From: Alteribacter lacisalsi | Lineage (GTDB): Bacteria; Bacillota; Bacilli; Bacillales; Salisediminibacteriaceae | Length of the DNA: 64,000 bases | Assembly (NCBI RefSeq): GCF_003226345.1 | Contig: NZ_PDOF01000003.1 | Span: forward strand, 1 to 64,000 | Direction of reading: 5' to 3' | Shown: piece after piece, positions 8,407 to 16,673 of the stretch | Numbering within the stretch: position 1 is the first letter of the stretch | How the letters are laid out: each line of letters begins with the position of its first letter | Notes under the pieces: generated by a model | What the model was told of the DNA's origin: nothing | Database searches by the model: none | Seen by the model: the letters and a program-made list of their open reading frames with translations, nothing else | Position numbers and translations under genes: made by a program

Positions 8407-8796
8407 TAAATATTAAGCACCCGTCCGTCGATCCGACGGAAAGGGATGCTCATAACAAATTTTATTAAATCTTAGCACGGCTTTCTGAAAAAGTCCCGGT
8501 TCAAGGAACAGGACAGGTTTGCAGAAGACTGTTTTCGAACAGATTGCTGCTCTTTGTATAATGAATGATGGAGCGGAGGGCGTCCGCCTGCACGTACTAA
8601 ACAATTTCCAAGCGGGAGTGAGAGTGATCATTATTTGCTGCAGAGCGACGGCACCAGAGCGTTGCGGCATGACAAAACTCGTCACTCGTCAGCAAATACA
8701 TATGTGCTATAATTAAGAACAAAATAAATCTGATTTTCATAGAGCGTAAAAGGGTATAGCTACAATACAAATTCAAGCAGGAAAGGATCAATCCAA
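8407..8796. other. Intergenic region between the MITE and yuiD
   Basis: No gene is supported. It holds an imperfect hairpin at about 8417-8453, and a collapsed repeat remnant at 8563-8595 (shares ATGAATGATGGAGCGGA with the repeat at 59990). An extended -10 promoter, TGC-TATAAT, is at 8705-8713 with no good -35 and probably drives yuiD. Confidence 0.5.
8705..8713 (+). promoter_or_regulatory. Extended -10 element for yuiD
   Basis: TGCTATAAT is a consensus extended -10 with a perfect TATAAT. The -35 position (CTCGTC) is poor. It is about 84 nt before the start codon. Confidence 0.45.
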
Positions 8797-9276
8797 TTGA
8801 CTGAATTACTTAATAATTTCCCTCTCTGGGCGGCATTGAGTGCCATCCTTTTAGCGCAATTTATTAAAGTGCCTCTGGCCTATATCGCTTCACGGAGATT
8901 TGACTGGACTCTCCTTACGAGTACAGGAGGAATGCCCAGTTCCCACTCCGGGGCCGTAACAGCTCTGGCGACTGCTCTTGCACTGGAACAGGGGCTCGGT
9001 TCCCCCTACTTCGCGATTGCAGCCATATTCGGTATTATTGTCATGTTTGATGCTACCGGAGTCCGGTGGCACGCCGGCGAACAGGCGACCGTTGTCAATC
9101 AGCTTGTTACTGATTTCAACAAACTGGTTGATGAGATGCGGACATGGCCTGACAAAGAGGAAGATGATAAACGCAAGGAATTAAAGGAACTTCTCGGTCA
9201 CCAGCCGATTGAAGTGTTTTTTGGCGGTCTCCTGGGAATCCTGCTCACATTAACACTGCACGCCGTGCTGTTTTAA
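8797..9276 (+). CDS. yuiD: Divergent PAP2-family membrane protein YuiD
   Basis: A 159-aa membrane protein of the DUF212/divergent PAP2 family. It has a GGMPSSHSGAVTALATALAL stretch (residues 45-64) resembling the second phosphatase motif of PAP2 enzymes, and hydrophobic segments at both ends. Enzymatic activity on phospho-lipids is only suggested by the fold. The start appears to be a TTG at 8797 with AAAGGA 9 nt upstream; no ATG fits better. It is followed by its own terminator. Position matches B. subtilis yuiD next to yuiC and pepA. Confidence 0.85.
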   Translation: MTELLNNFPLWAALSAILLAQFIKVPLAYIASRRFDWTLLTSTGGMPSSHSGAVTALATALALEQGLGSPYFAIAAIFGIIVMFDATGVRWHAGEQATVVNQLVTDFNKLVDEMRTWPDKEEDDKRKELKELLGHQPIEVFFGGLLGILLTLTLHAVLF

Positions 9277-9303
9277 GGTGTAAGGATAAAATATGTACAC
9301 TGC

Positions 9304-9336
9304 TCACCTGGAGACTTCGGTCTTCAGGTTTTTGTT
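9304..9336 (+). terminator. yuiD terminator
   Basis: Stem ACCTGGAGAC / loop TTCG / GTCTTCAGGT is followed by TTTTGTTTTG. Confidence 0.85.
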
Positions 9337-9361
9337 TTGATTTTTTTGCCTGCTCCGTTCA

Positions 9362-9393
9362 TTAAAAAGGCAGCCGGGTTGCCCCGCCTGCCA
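9362..9393 (-). terminator. yuiC terminator
   Basis: Minus-strand stem GGCAGGCGGG / GCAA / CCCGGCTGCC is followed by TTTTTA. Confidence 0.85.
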
Positions 9394-9410
9394 GTTCCAT
9401 CTTATTTGAT

Positions 9411-10118
9411 TTATGAGGGGTCTTTAATCGGAATCTGTTCCCTTAAAGCCTGAACGGCTTCATCTTCGTTGAGGCTGATAAGTTCTTCCTCCGTCAAGGT
9501 CCCGTCACCCAGCTCCAGTACATAAACATCAAGTGTCTGTTTTCCCCACTGGCTGTACACATCATCCACTGTTTCGTAATACAGGTCAATCTTATTCCCT
9601 TTAATTGCAGAGCCTGTATCTGCCACGACTCCAAATCCGTAGCCGGGTACAAAGAGAATCGTCCCGATCGGAAAAACGGACGGGTCGGCCGCTATGGTGG
9701 AGTAAAGATCACGCTTTACTTTCACTCCGGAAAAGGTAATGCCGTACTGAGGATGCGCTTCCGTCTTGCCGGTTGACTCGATTCCGGCAGTATATCCGGT
9801 GGCTGTTACCTTATGACTCGGATAAACGCTCCAGTCCTGGGCATCTTCAAGCGTTTTTGCTGCCGGTGACCCGATGGTTTCGTACAAAGTCAGTGTTTCA
9901 ACTGCTTCCTTGATCGGTAACACCAGTTCTCTTGTTTTACTCTGGCGAAGCGGCTGCTGTGACATTTCAACGGCTGTGTCTCTGCCCTCATGAATTTCCA
10001 CTGAGTTAAAATAATCTCCAGGTTTCATATTGGACAGGCTTAAAAAAGTAACAATAATGGCTGCTGTGAACATGATGGCAAGTAGACCATACTTCCCTGC
10101 TTTTTTAGCAGTGGACAT
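9411..10118 (-). CDS. yuiC: 3D-domain (DPBB fold) cell-wall protein YuiC
   Basis: A 235-aa protein with an N-terminal membrane anchor (about residues 8-28). Its C-terminal 3D domain is named for three conserved Asp; [20 protein letters not shown] lies in this domain. Family members (B. subtilis YuiC, stationary-phase Sps proteins, MltA-like catalytic fold) are murein lytic transglycosylases that cleave peptidoglycan glycan strands and help exit from dormancy. The start is taken at the ATG at 10118, 6 nt after GGGGAGTG, not at the ATG at 10136 that precedes this SD. Confidence 0.87.
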   Translation of the reverse strand: MSTAKKAGKYGLLAIMFTAAIIVTFLSLSNMKPGDYFNSVEIHEGRDTAVEMSQQPLRQSKTRELVLPIKEAVETLTLYETIGSPAAKTLEDAQDWSVYPSHKVTATGYTAGIESTGKTEAHPQYGITFSGVKVKRDLYSTIAADPSVFPIGTILFVPGYGFGVVADTGSAIKGNKIDLYYETVDDVYSQWGKQTLDVYVLELGDGTLTEEELISLNEDEAVQALREQIPIKDPS

Positions 10119-10233
10119 TTTTTTCACTCCCCTCATCCTGTCATTTTCTCCAGGCGGAAGAGGTTCTATTCTATTTTGCCCAGGGAATTAAAGGAATCGG
10201 CTGCCGCAGAGCGTCCTTAACACTCGCAAAACA

Positions 10234-10269
10234 GCAAAAAAAGCCTGCCCGCAAATGCGGACAGGTTTA
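10234..10269 (-). terminator. abgT terminator
   Basis: Minus-strand stem CCTGTCCGCA / TT / TGCGGGCAGG is followed by CTTTTTTTGC. Confidence 0.9.
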
Positions 10270-10272
10270 TTT

Positions 10273-11811
10273 TTAAGGATACATCACAGGTGCGCCAGGT
10301 CCAAGAGGAGCACCGGTCAGAATCCAGACAACTAGCATGATAATCCAGATGATCGTGAAGGCAATCGAATACGGCAGCATCGTTGCAATCAGCGTACCGA
10401 TACCTGCCTTCTTGTCATACTTCTGGGCAAAAGCAATAACAATGGCAAAGTACGGCATCAGTGGTGATATGACGTTTGTCGTTGAATCTGCAATCCGGTA
10501 AGCGAGCTGTGTGGCTTCAGGCGAAATGCCCATTGCCATCATCAGCGGCACGAATACCGGTGCCATAAGCGCCCATTTGGCCGAGGCACTGCCGATGAAC
10601 AGGTTGATGAATCCGGCCACCAGTATAAAGGCAATCAGAAGCGGAATACCAGCATCCTGGAGACCGAGACCTTGAAGAAACTCTGCTCCGGATACACTCA
10701 TTACAAGGCCGAGATTCGTCTTCTCAAAGTAAGCAACGAACTGACCGGCGACAAATGCAAGAACCACATACATTCCCATCGCAGCCATGGTATCGCTCAT
10801 TTTATTGGCAACGTCTTTATCATCTTTAATTTCATTGGTAATCCGCCCGTAAATATAGCCGGGGATGAAGAACATAATTAAGATAATCGGAACAAGGGAC
10901 GCGAAGAAAGGATTAAGCCCTTCAATAATACTATCGGCACCTGCATCCCTCAGCGGCGCCCAGTCAGGTACAACGAGCAGTGCTGCTGCAGCGAGAGTCA
11001 GAACGAAAGCAAGTCCTGCTGCAAGAAGGCCGCGCTTCTCAATGCCAGAGAGTTTTTCCGGAACTTCCCCGATTCCCCCGTCATATTTTCCGAGCCGGGG
11101 CTCGACGATTTTTTCGGTAACAAGGGTACCGACGATCGTCAGCACGAACACACTGGCAAAAATAAAGTAATAGTTCATCATGATGTTCATGCCTTCAGCG
11201 TAAGACGGGTCGTAAATCGCAGCCGCTGCAATGGTCAGATCACCAAGAAGCGGATCGAGTGACGTGAGCAGAAGGTTGGCACTGAACCCTGCCGATACCC
11301 CACCAAACGCTGCCGCCAGTCCTGCAATCGGATGACGCCCGAGACCTGCAAAAAGAACAGCCCCGAGCGGTGTCAGGACAACGTAACCTGCATCTGCCGC
11401 CATACTCGACATAATCCCGCCGAAAACAAGGGCAGCCGTAATCAGCTGTTTAGGCACACTCATGACCATGGCTCTAAGAGCAGCCGAAATCAGGCCCGAG
11501 CGTTCGGCAATACCAATACCAAGCATTGTGACAAGCACCGTTCCAAGGGGCGCAAATCCGACGAAGTTATCTACCGCACTTTCAAACATGTACTGCACAC
11601 CTTCAACGGTCATCAGACTCTCTACCTGAATAACGCCTTCATCAGGATCCGGGTGCTGAACGGCTGTGCCGAGCGCCGCAAAAAGTCCTGATGCAAGAAC
11701 GACCATTAATGCAAAAAGCGCAAACAGGGTAACCGGGTGCGGAAGCCTGTTACCTGTGCGTTCAATGCCGTCAAGAGACCGCATCAGAAGACCGTTAGAT
11801 CTATTATTCAT
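10273..11811 (-). CDS. AbgT family transporter
   Basis: A 512-aa polytopic membrane protein of the AbgT family (p-aminobenzoyl-glutamate transporter type). The start region has NRLPHPVTLFALFALMVV, and internal repeats GGVSAGFSANLLLTS and IADSTTNVISPLMPYF mark the two re-entrant hairpins. Family members import p-aminobenzoyl-glutamate or export sulfonamides using the proton or sodium gradient; the substrate here is not known. The ATG at 11811 with AAGAGGG 9 nt upstream is preferred to the ATG at 11850, which has no SD. It is monocistronic, with a terminator immediately after. Confidence 0.88.
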   Translation of the reverse strand: MNNRSNGLLMRSLDGIERTGNRLPHPVTLFALFALMVVLASGLFAALGTAVQHPDPDEGVIQVESLMTVEGVQYMFESAVDNFVGFAPLGTVLVTMLGIGIAERSGLISAALRAMVMSVPKQLITAALVFGGIMSSMAADAGYVVLTPLGAVLFAGLGRHPIAGLAAAFGGVSAGFSANLLLTSLDPLLGDLTIAAAAIYDPSYAEGMNIMMNYYFIFASVFVLTIVGTLVTEKIVEPRLGKYDGGIGEVPEKLSGIEKRGLLAAGLAFVLTLAAAALLVVPDWAPLRDAGADSIIEGLNPFFASLVPIILIMFFIPGYIYGRITNEIKDDKDVANKMSDTMAAMGMYVVLAFVAGQFVAYFEKTNLGLVMSVSGAEFLQGLGLQDAGIPLLIAFILVAGFINLFIGSASAKWALMAPVFVPLMMAMGISPEATQLAYRIADSTTNVISPLMPYFAIVIAFAQKYDKKAGIGTLIATMLPYSIAFTIIWIIMLVVWILTGAPLGPGAPVMYP

Positions 11812-12008
11812 CCTTACATCCCTCTTTTCAGTGTAATTATCGTTTTCCATAATAAATCCATTACGATTGATTATACTGAAAATAATTATTTTGGGATATC
11901 TTTTTACAAAGATCCAAACTATCCTATACTTTTTGACAATTCCCGACTCTCAAAGGTTTGCCTCATTTAATCACGAAAAATTCCGCTTTTCAAAACTCTG
12001 GAGGAAAA

Positions 12009-12037
12009 ATAAAAAAAGCCCTCCGAAGAGAGCTTAA
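12009..12037 (-). terminator. yuiB terminator (overlaps the stop codon)
   Basis: Minus-strand stem AAGCTCTC / TTCG / GAGGGCTT is followed by TTTTTTATTTTT. The 5' arm includes part of the stop codon. Confidence 0.85.
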
Positions 12038-12351
12038 AACATCTGATACCCGCGGACCCGGAGCATTTTAATGGCAAAACCGGAAATCACGGCGCCAGCC
12101 ATGCCTGCTGCAAGGATCGTAACATCTGCAATATGCAGGGAAACAACGGCCTGTCCGAGTTCCGAAAACGAGGCAGCCGGTGATGTGAAATAACTGAAAA
12201 AACCAACGTCATCAATGATAAAAATAACAACAATCGGATAAATAACAGCCATTACCCAGGTCGAACGGAGCAGCATATTAAGTATAAATCCAATCCCGAA
12301 AAACAGGACAAGAAACAGAACAACTGAAATAATTAACTGCGGTAGACTCAC
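12034..12351 (-). CDS. yuiB: Membrane protein YuiB
   Basis: A 105-aa protein with three hydrophobic segments (about residues 6-30, 33-53, 75-95) and few charged residues, like B. subtilis YuiB of unknown function. GTG at 12351 is preceded by GGGGGTGAG at good spacing and gives the usual N-terminus SLPQLIISVVLF. An ATG further upstream (12381) lacks an SD. It sits between yuiA and the AbgT gene. Confidence 0.72.
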   Translation of the reverse strand: MSLPQLIISVVLFLVLFFGIGFILNMLLRSTWVMAVIYPIVVIFIIDDVGFFSYFTSPAASFSELGQAVVSLHIADVTILAAGMAGAVISGFAIKMLRVRGYQMF

Positions 12352-12479
12352 AGTAAGACTCACCCCCGTGGAAGGTGTCATAAAACCAGGCTGTAAGCCG
12401 GGGACGGTTCCTTCCTTTATCAGACTTTAGTGTACTGTGTTTCTGCGGTGACAGTCAAATGTTTTTCTTAGCACAAAAT

Positions 12480-12512
12480 AAACTCCCCGCCCGGGGAACC
12501 GGGCAGGGACGT
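12480..12512 (-). terminator. yuiA terminator
   Basis: Minus-strand stem TCCCTGCCCGG / TTC / CCGGGCGGGGA (11 bp) is followed by GTTTATTTTG. Confidence 0.85.
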
Positions 12513-12561
12513 AATTGCATCTGTTTATCCTCATTTTCTTTTATCTGACAGGAGGCTCCGT

Positions 12562-12699
12562 CTAGCGTTTACGGTAGTGACGGCCCGTACCGTGGCAGTG
12601 ATCGCAAGTTTCCGAACCACCGAGCAGCAGCTGAAAATACCCTTTACCAATACAATATGAACACTCACCGGGCTTTAATCGACGTTTTGGAAATGCCAT
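12562..12699 (-). CDS. yuiA: Small CxxC zinc-finger-like protein YuiA
   Basis: A 45-aa basic protein: a basic N-terminus, then CSYC (residues 13-16) and CDHCHGTG (residues 32-39), a single DnaJ-like zinc-binding pair. It resembles B. subtilis YuiA, whose function is unknown; zinc binding is inferred from the paired CxxC motifs. A strong SD (AAGGGGGAG) is 5-6 nt before the ATG at 12699, and a terminator follows, so it is a real gene despite its length. Its place beside yuiB and yumB matches B. subtilis. Confidence 0.8.
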   Translation of the reverse strand: MAFPKRRLKPGECSYCIGKGYFQLLLGGSETCDHCHGTGRHYRKR

Positions 12700-12916
12700 G
12701 GTTACTCCCCCTTTAGTTGTTTTACCTCAAATATATCTGAAGTTTCTGATAATATAACAGGTTTATTCAATGCTGAAAAGGGGTGAAAACATTCGTTTTT
12801 AGTGATGTAAGCGCAACCATTCATTGTTTTCTCGTCTTATCTCTCTTTTTCAGAATAATTATTTTTTTAATCTTTTTTCGCAGCCGGTGTATTCCCTTCT
12901 TCCCCGAGGAATGTCT

Positions 12917-12949
12917 GCAAAAAAAAGACCGGGAAAAAATTCCCGGTCC
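12917..12949 (-). terminator. yumB terminator
   Basis: Minus-strand stem GACCGGGAA / TTTT / TTCCCGGTC is followed by a run of eight T. Confidence 0.92.
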
Positions 12950-12957
12950 AATCGCAG

Positions 12958-14166
12958 TTAAAAGATGTTCAGTTTTCCTTTTTTAAGGACCAGCGGCATA
13001 CCGCCGAGCATAAACAGATAGCGGTTGTCGATCATTTTCTTCACAGCTGACGCAGAGCCCCCGTAAACTTTTTTCGACCCTACTAGCCCGATCGCTTCTT
13101 TGCCGCCAAGAGAGGCAACAGTACCTTTAATATCCGGCTCAAAGGCTTCCATTTCACCTTTTCCTGTCACGAGGTGCTTCAGGTTGCCGGCACATGTGTA
13201 GGCCTGCTGAATGGCAATCTGCGCTGTCGGCGGGTATGGGCGGTTAATTTCTTCGTTAATGATGAGTGAGCAGTCCCCAATAATGAAGACGTCATCGTGA
13301 TCCGGCGCACGGAGATCTTTCTCCACCTTCACACGGCCACGCATCGCTTCAAACCCGGAGTTTTCAATAATCGGGTTGCCGCGTACACCTGTCGTCCAGA
13401 CAACTGTGTGAGATTTGATCTCTTCGCCGTCATCCAGAAGGACACCGTTTTCTGTCACTTCTTTGATCGGAGTGTTGATTTTAAATTCAACACCACGGCT
13501 TTCAAGAAGATTCATGGCATACTCCACAAGTTCCTCATCAAACCCTGGAAGTGCGGTTGGTGCAGCCTCTACAGAGACAATCCGGACCTTATCACGGTCG
13601 ATATCATACTCCTCGCAAAGCTCCGGCACACGCTCGGAAAGCTCTCCAACAAATTCAATGCCTGTGAACCCGGCTCCGGCAACAACAAAGGTAAGGTACT
13701 CGTCGTGCTTTTCGTCTTCGTTGTTGTAGCTTGCGAACTTATATTCAATGTGTTCACGAATCAGGCGGACGGAGTTGACACTGCGGATCGCAAACGCATG
13801 CTCCTGGACGCCGGGAATACCGAACGTTTCAGGAACTGAACCGAGACCGACAACCAGATAGTCATACTCCAGTTCGCCATTCTCAAGAAGAACCTTCTTT
13901 CCTTCCCGGTCAATTGTCTTCACAGCACCTTTGACAAAATTGACTTTGTTCGTGTCAATGACATTTTCGATCTTCATCCGTGTTTTATCATGGTGCAGTG
14001 TACCTGCCGCAGGTTCGTGCAGCCAAGTTGTCTGGTAATGGTAATTGTGTTTGTTCACAAGCGTGATGTCCGCTTCATGATGCATACCGGCTTTTGTCAG
14101 ACGTGAAGCTGTCATAATTCCAGCGTAACCTGCACCTAAAATGACAATTCTTGGTTTCTTCTTCAC
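12958..14166 (-). CDS. yumB: Type II NADH dehydrogenase-like oxidoreductase YumB
   Basis: A 402-aa FAD/NAD(P)-binding protein. An N-terminal Rossmann motif GAGYAG lies at residues 10-15, a second dinucleotide site [10 protein letters not shown] mid-chain, and FIIGDCS near residue 290 belongs to the FAD site. This matches non-proton-pumping NDH-2 enzymes, which pass electrons from NADH to menaquinone at the membrane. The start is taken as GTG at 14166, with GGAGTGAG 7 nt upstream; the earlier in-frame GTG at 14175 overlaps the SD. It is divergent from yumC across an intergenic region with two Rex-like boxes, which would couple expression to the NADH/NAD+ ratio. Confidence 0.88.
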   Translation of the reverse strand: MKKKPRIVILGAGYAGIMTASRLTKAGMHHEADITLVNKHNYHYQTTWLHEPAAGTLHHDKTRMKIENVIDTNKVNFVKGAVKTIDREGKKVLLENGELEYDYLVVGLGSVPETFGIPGVQEHAFAIRSVNSVRLIREHIEYKFASYNNEDEKHDEYLTFVVAGAGFTGIEFVGELSERVPELCEEYDIDRDKVRIVSVEAAPTALPGFDEELVEYAMNLLESRGVEFKINTPIKEVTENGVLLDDGEEIKSHTVVWTTGVRGNPIIENSGFEAMRGRVKVEKDLRAPDHDDVFIIGDCSLIINEEINRPYPPTAQIAIQQAYTCAGNLKHLVTGKGEMEAFEPDIKGTVASLGGKEAIGLVGSKKVYGGSASAVKKMIDNRYLFMLGGMPLVLKKGKLNIF

Positions 14167-14276
14167 AGTACTCACTCCAATTTCCTAACTTACTCTCCAT
14201 TTTTCCCGGTTCATCAACGAATCAAGCATGTGAATATTATCCATAAAGTGGATACCCCGAAAAGGAGAGTGAAAGT

Positions 14277-14294
14277 TTGTGATGTTTTTCACGA
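14277..14294. promoter_or_regulatory. Rex-like operator 1
   Basis: TTGTGATGTTTTTCACGA matches the Rex consensus TTGTGAA-N4-TTCACAA at 12 of 14 defined positions. It is about 110 bp upstream of yumB. Confidence 0.55.
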
Positions 14295-14490
14295 AATAAT
14301 GTACAATTAAGACAATGAATCCGCAATCTGGCTTCATACACAAAAACAGTATTTTACTCTGTGCATTCCATCTACAATCATATTCATTTCCTCTTTAAAT
14401 TTCAAGCATTTTGTGAACTTTTTTCGCACATATCCTCTTATTACTATATTTACACAGTTGAGCATATTTATGTTACCGCAGCAGCCCGGT

Positions 14491-14508
14491 TTGTGAAAAA
14501 ATACACAG
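14491..14508. promoter_or_regulatory. Rex-like operator 2
   Basis: TTGTGAAAAAATACACAG matches TTGTGAA-N4-TTCACAA at 12 of 14 positions. It lies about 145 bp upstream of yumC. Confidence 0.5.
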
Positions 14509-14652
14509 ATTAAGTGGACAACGCGGGATTCGGAACATCGTGCAAACAAAAGTAACATTTTACCTTCTGCTCTTGTCCATTTACTTTTTTTCTACAGATG
14601 TTGCGTTTATACTAAAGAAAGATGACTGTAAATTTCATTGGAGGTGTATGCT

Positions 14653-15654
14653 GTGTCAAATGAAAGAGACATTTATGACATTACCATTATCGGGGGAGGC
14701 CCGGTAGGAATATTCACGGCTTTTTACGGTGGTATGAGACAGGCGAAAGTTAAAATTATCGAAGCGATGCCCCAGCTCGGAGGCCAGCTTTCCGCACTTT
14801 ATCCCGAAAAATACATCTATGACATTGCCGGATTTCCGAAAGTCCGTGCCCAGGAACTGGTGGACAGCCTCGTGGAGCAGGCAGGGCAGTTCGAACAGAC
14901 GACCGTCCTTGAACAGGCTGTGGAGAACGTGGAAAAAGGAGAAGATGGTGTCTTTACACTTACCACTGATAAAGAAAAGCACTACTCTAAAACGATAATT
15001 ATTACCGCCGGCGTAGGAGCGTTTAAACCGCGTAAACTTCAGGTTGACGATGCCGAGCAGTACGAAGGAAAGAACCTGCACTATTTTGTCAGTGATCTGA
15101 ACAGATTCGCAGGTGACCGTGTCCTTCTTGCCGGAGGCGGCGACTCTGCTGTTGACTGGACGCTGATGCTTGAAGATATCGCTGAGGATGTCACACTTGT
15201 TCACCGCCGGAGTAAATTTCGTGCTCATGAACACAGCGTAAATCAACTGATGGAATCAGACAAAATTAAGATTAGAACGCCATTTACTATTGAAAAGGTC
15301 CACGGGGACGGGGAAAAGATCACTGCTGTTGACATTAAGGAAAAAGATGCGGATGAAGTGGAAACAATTGATGTTGATGCCCTGATCGTGAACTACGGCT
15401 TTGTGTCTGCACTTGGTCCGATTAAAGAATGGGGCCTTGAAATAGAAAAGAACTCCATCGTCGTAAATTCGAAAATGGAAACCAACATTGAAGGCATCTA
15501 CGCTGCCGGAGACGTGGCAACCTACGACGGAAAAGTAAAGCTGATTGCATGCGGATTCGGTGAAGCACCGATTGCTGTAAACAACGCCAAGGCTTCCATC
15601 GACCCGAAAGCAAAAGTTTTCCCCGGACACAGTACGAGCATGTTTCCGCAGTAA
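14653..15654 (+). CDS. yumC: Ferredoxin/flavodoxin-NADP+ reductase, thioredoxin-reductase type (YumC)
   Basis: A 333-aa flavoprotein. An FAD-binding GGGPVG is near residues 15-20, an NADP-binding GGGDSAVDW near 160, and a C-terminal [20 protein letters not shown] segment follows. It lacks the CxxC of thioredoxin reductases, as expected for type 2 ferredoxin-NADP+ reductases such as B. subtilis YumC. It supplies reduced ferredoxin or flavodoxin to iron-sulfur and radical-SAM enzymes. GTG at 14653 with GGAGG 8 nt upstream is the start; the frame is open from a TTG that overlaps the SD. Confidence 0.92.
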   Translation: MSNERDIYDITIIGGGPVGIFTAFYGGMRQAKVKIIEAMPQLGGQLSALYPEKYIYDIAGFPKVRAQELVDSLVEQAGQFEQTTVLEQAVENVEKGEDGVFTLTTDKEKHYSKTIIITAGVGAFKPRKLQVDDAEQYEGKNLHYFVSDLNRFAGDRVLLAGGGDSAVDWTLMLEDIAEDVTLVHRRSKFRAHEHSVNQLMESDKIKIRTPFTIEKVHGDGEKITAVDIKEKDADEVETIDVDALIVNYGFVSALGPIKEWGLEIEKNSIVVNSKMETNIEGIYAAGDVATYDGKVKLIACGFGEAPIAVNNAKASIDPKAKVFPGHSTSMFPQ

Positions 15655-15666
15655 TTGTTCTGACAG

Positions 15667-15697
15667 CCATCCTCCCTCGTTTGGGAGGATGGTTTTT
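15667..15697 (+). terminator. yumC terminator
   Basis: Stem CCATCCTCCC / TCGTTT / GGGAGGATGG is followed by TTTTTATG. Confidence 0.92.
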
Positions 15698-15724
15698 ATG
15701 TGCCCGCTCGTTTTTTTACAACGG

Positions 15725-15763
15725 CAAAAAAAATCAGCCCCGGTTTAAGGAGCTGATTCATTT
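15725..15763 (-). terminator. yutM terminator
   Basis: Minus-strand stem AATCAGCTCC / TTAAA / CCGGGGCTGATT is followed by TTTTTTT. Confidence 0.88.
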
Positions 15764-15768
15764 TACAA

Positions 15769-16122
15769 TTAGCAGTCTTCCGGCGCACCGGCATTTGTGG
15801 CTGTGCGGAATGAGGCACCGCAACCGCAGTTGGCAATGGCATTCGGGTTGTCAAGCGTGAACCCGCCGCCCATCATGTTCTGCTTAAAATCAATTTTAAC
15901 GCCGTCAAGTACCGGCTGGCTTTCTTTATCAATGAGAACTTTGATACCGTGATATTCAAAAGTATCATCGTCTTCTTTAATTTCTGTATCAAATCCCATA
16001 CCGTAAGAGAGGCCTGTGCAGCCGCCACCTTGTACTCCGACACGGAGCATGGCTCCTTCGTTCTCTTCGGCTTTCATCATTTCCTTAATCTGAGCCGCTG
16101 CCGATTCAGTAATATTCAGCAT
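15769..16122 (-). CDS. yutM: A-type iron-sulfur carrier YutM (HesB/IscA/ErpA family)
   Basis: A 117-aa A-type carrier with the three invariant cysteines: Cys35 (GGGCTGL), Cys99 and Cys101 (NCGCGASF). These proteins receive Fe-S clusters from scaffold proteins and deliver them to apo-enzymes. AGGAGG precedes the ATG. The chain ends in an extra Cys (EDC). It sits next to yumC as in B. subtilis; the Suf machine that would load it lies at 52-57.6 kb in this window. Confidence 0.93.
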   Translation of the reverse strand: MLNITESAAAQIKEMMKAEENEGAMLRVGVQGGGCTGLSYGMGFDTEIKEDDDTFEYHGIKVLIDKESQPVLDGVKIDFKQNMMGGGFTLDNPNAIANCGCGASFRTATNAGAPEDC

Positions 16123-16178
16123 CAGGATCCCTCCTTTTCTCCGTTCATTATAGCGCGTTCTGCCAGTTCCTTCAAGAA

Positions 16179-16376
16179 TCAGGCGCCGTCGCGTTTCTGC
16201 CGGTACTGGATCAGCAGATTATGATAACGGTCGATTTCTTTACTATATTCAAGAACAGAGGGATGGTCACGGCCATTGACTTCCGCTGCTTTTAACATTT
16301 CTTTTCTGAGTTTTTCAATTTCGCCCAGCAGTGAAGCCAGGTTATCCTCTTTTATCTGCTTCTGCTCTGCGTTCAT
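16179..16376 (-). CDS. Spo0E-like aspartyl-phosphate phosphatase family protein
   Basis: A 65-aa helical protein with two predicted helices. It carries the Spo0E-family core SxxxD in VLEYSKEIDRYHNLLI (about residues 42-57). Family members dephosphorylate Spo0A~P and delay sporulation initiation. Some small homologues have unclear targets, so the exact role is inference. A strong SD GGGGGAGGG precedes the ATG by about 8 nt. It lies 56 bp upstream of yutM in the same direction. Confidence 0.75.
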   Translation of the reverse strand: MNAEQKQIKEDNLASLLGEIEKLRKEMLKAAEVNGRDHPSVLEYSKEIDRYHNLLIQYRQKRDGA

Positions 16377-16673
16377 TTTCCGTCCCTCCCCCTTCTGTAT
16401 TATATTCCTTTTTCATCAGGGTTCTAACCATATTTTACACCATATTAAGACAAACGAAACTGAAACGCGCGTTTTTCCGCAATCCTTTAAATTATCCACT
16501 TAATTCCAATTTATTCGTTCCAGCCATAACTGTTTTACACCCGGAATAAATTGATGATAAGATAGATTGAGAGTTTCGTACCTCGAACAACGTCCGCAGC
16601 AGGATTTTTTTGAACACATACAGTTCCTATTCCGGGGACATACAGATGGATATAAATGAATGGGGGAAATTCC
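16377..16673. other. Intergenic region upstream of mqnE
   Basis: About 300 bp between the divergent Spo0E-like gene and mqnE. It is AT-rich, and I see no convincing promoter or operator beyond the mqnE SD (GGGGGAA at about 16660). Confidence 0.4.

Larger units (their letters stand above)
14167..14652. other. Divergent yumB/yumC control region
   Basis: A 486-bp AT-rich intergenic region with no supported gene. It holds two Rex-like palindromes (14277-14294 and 14491-14508), a third TTGTGA half-site at 14411, and a -10-like TATACT at 14608-14613 ahead of yumC with no clear -35. Confidence 0.55.

Noticed and set aside
14411-14430. Third full Rex box
   Set aside because: Only the TTGTGA half is good; the other arm (TTCGCACA) requires an insertion to match, so it is mentioned only as a half-site.
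14334-14558. 74-codon minus-strand frame in the yumB/yumC gap
   Set aside because: It is in AT-rich sequence with Rex-like sites, has no SD, and the composition is not that of a protein gene.
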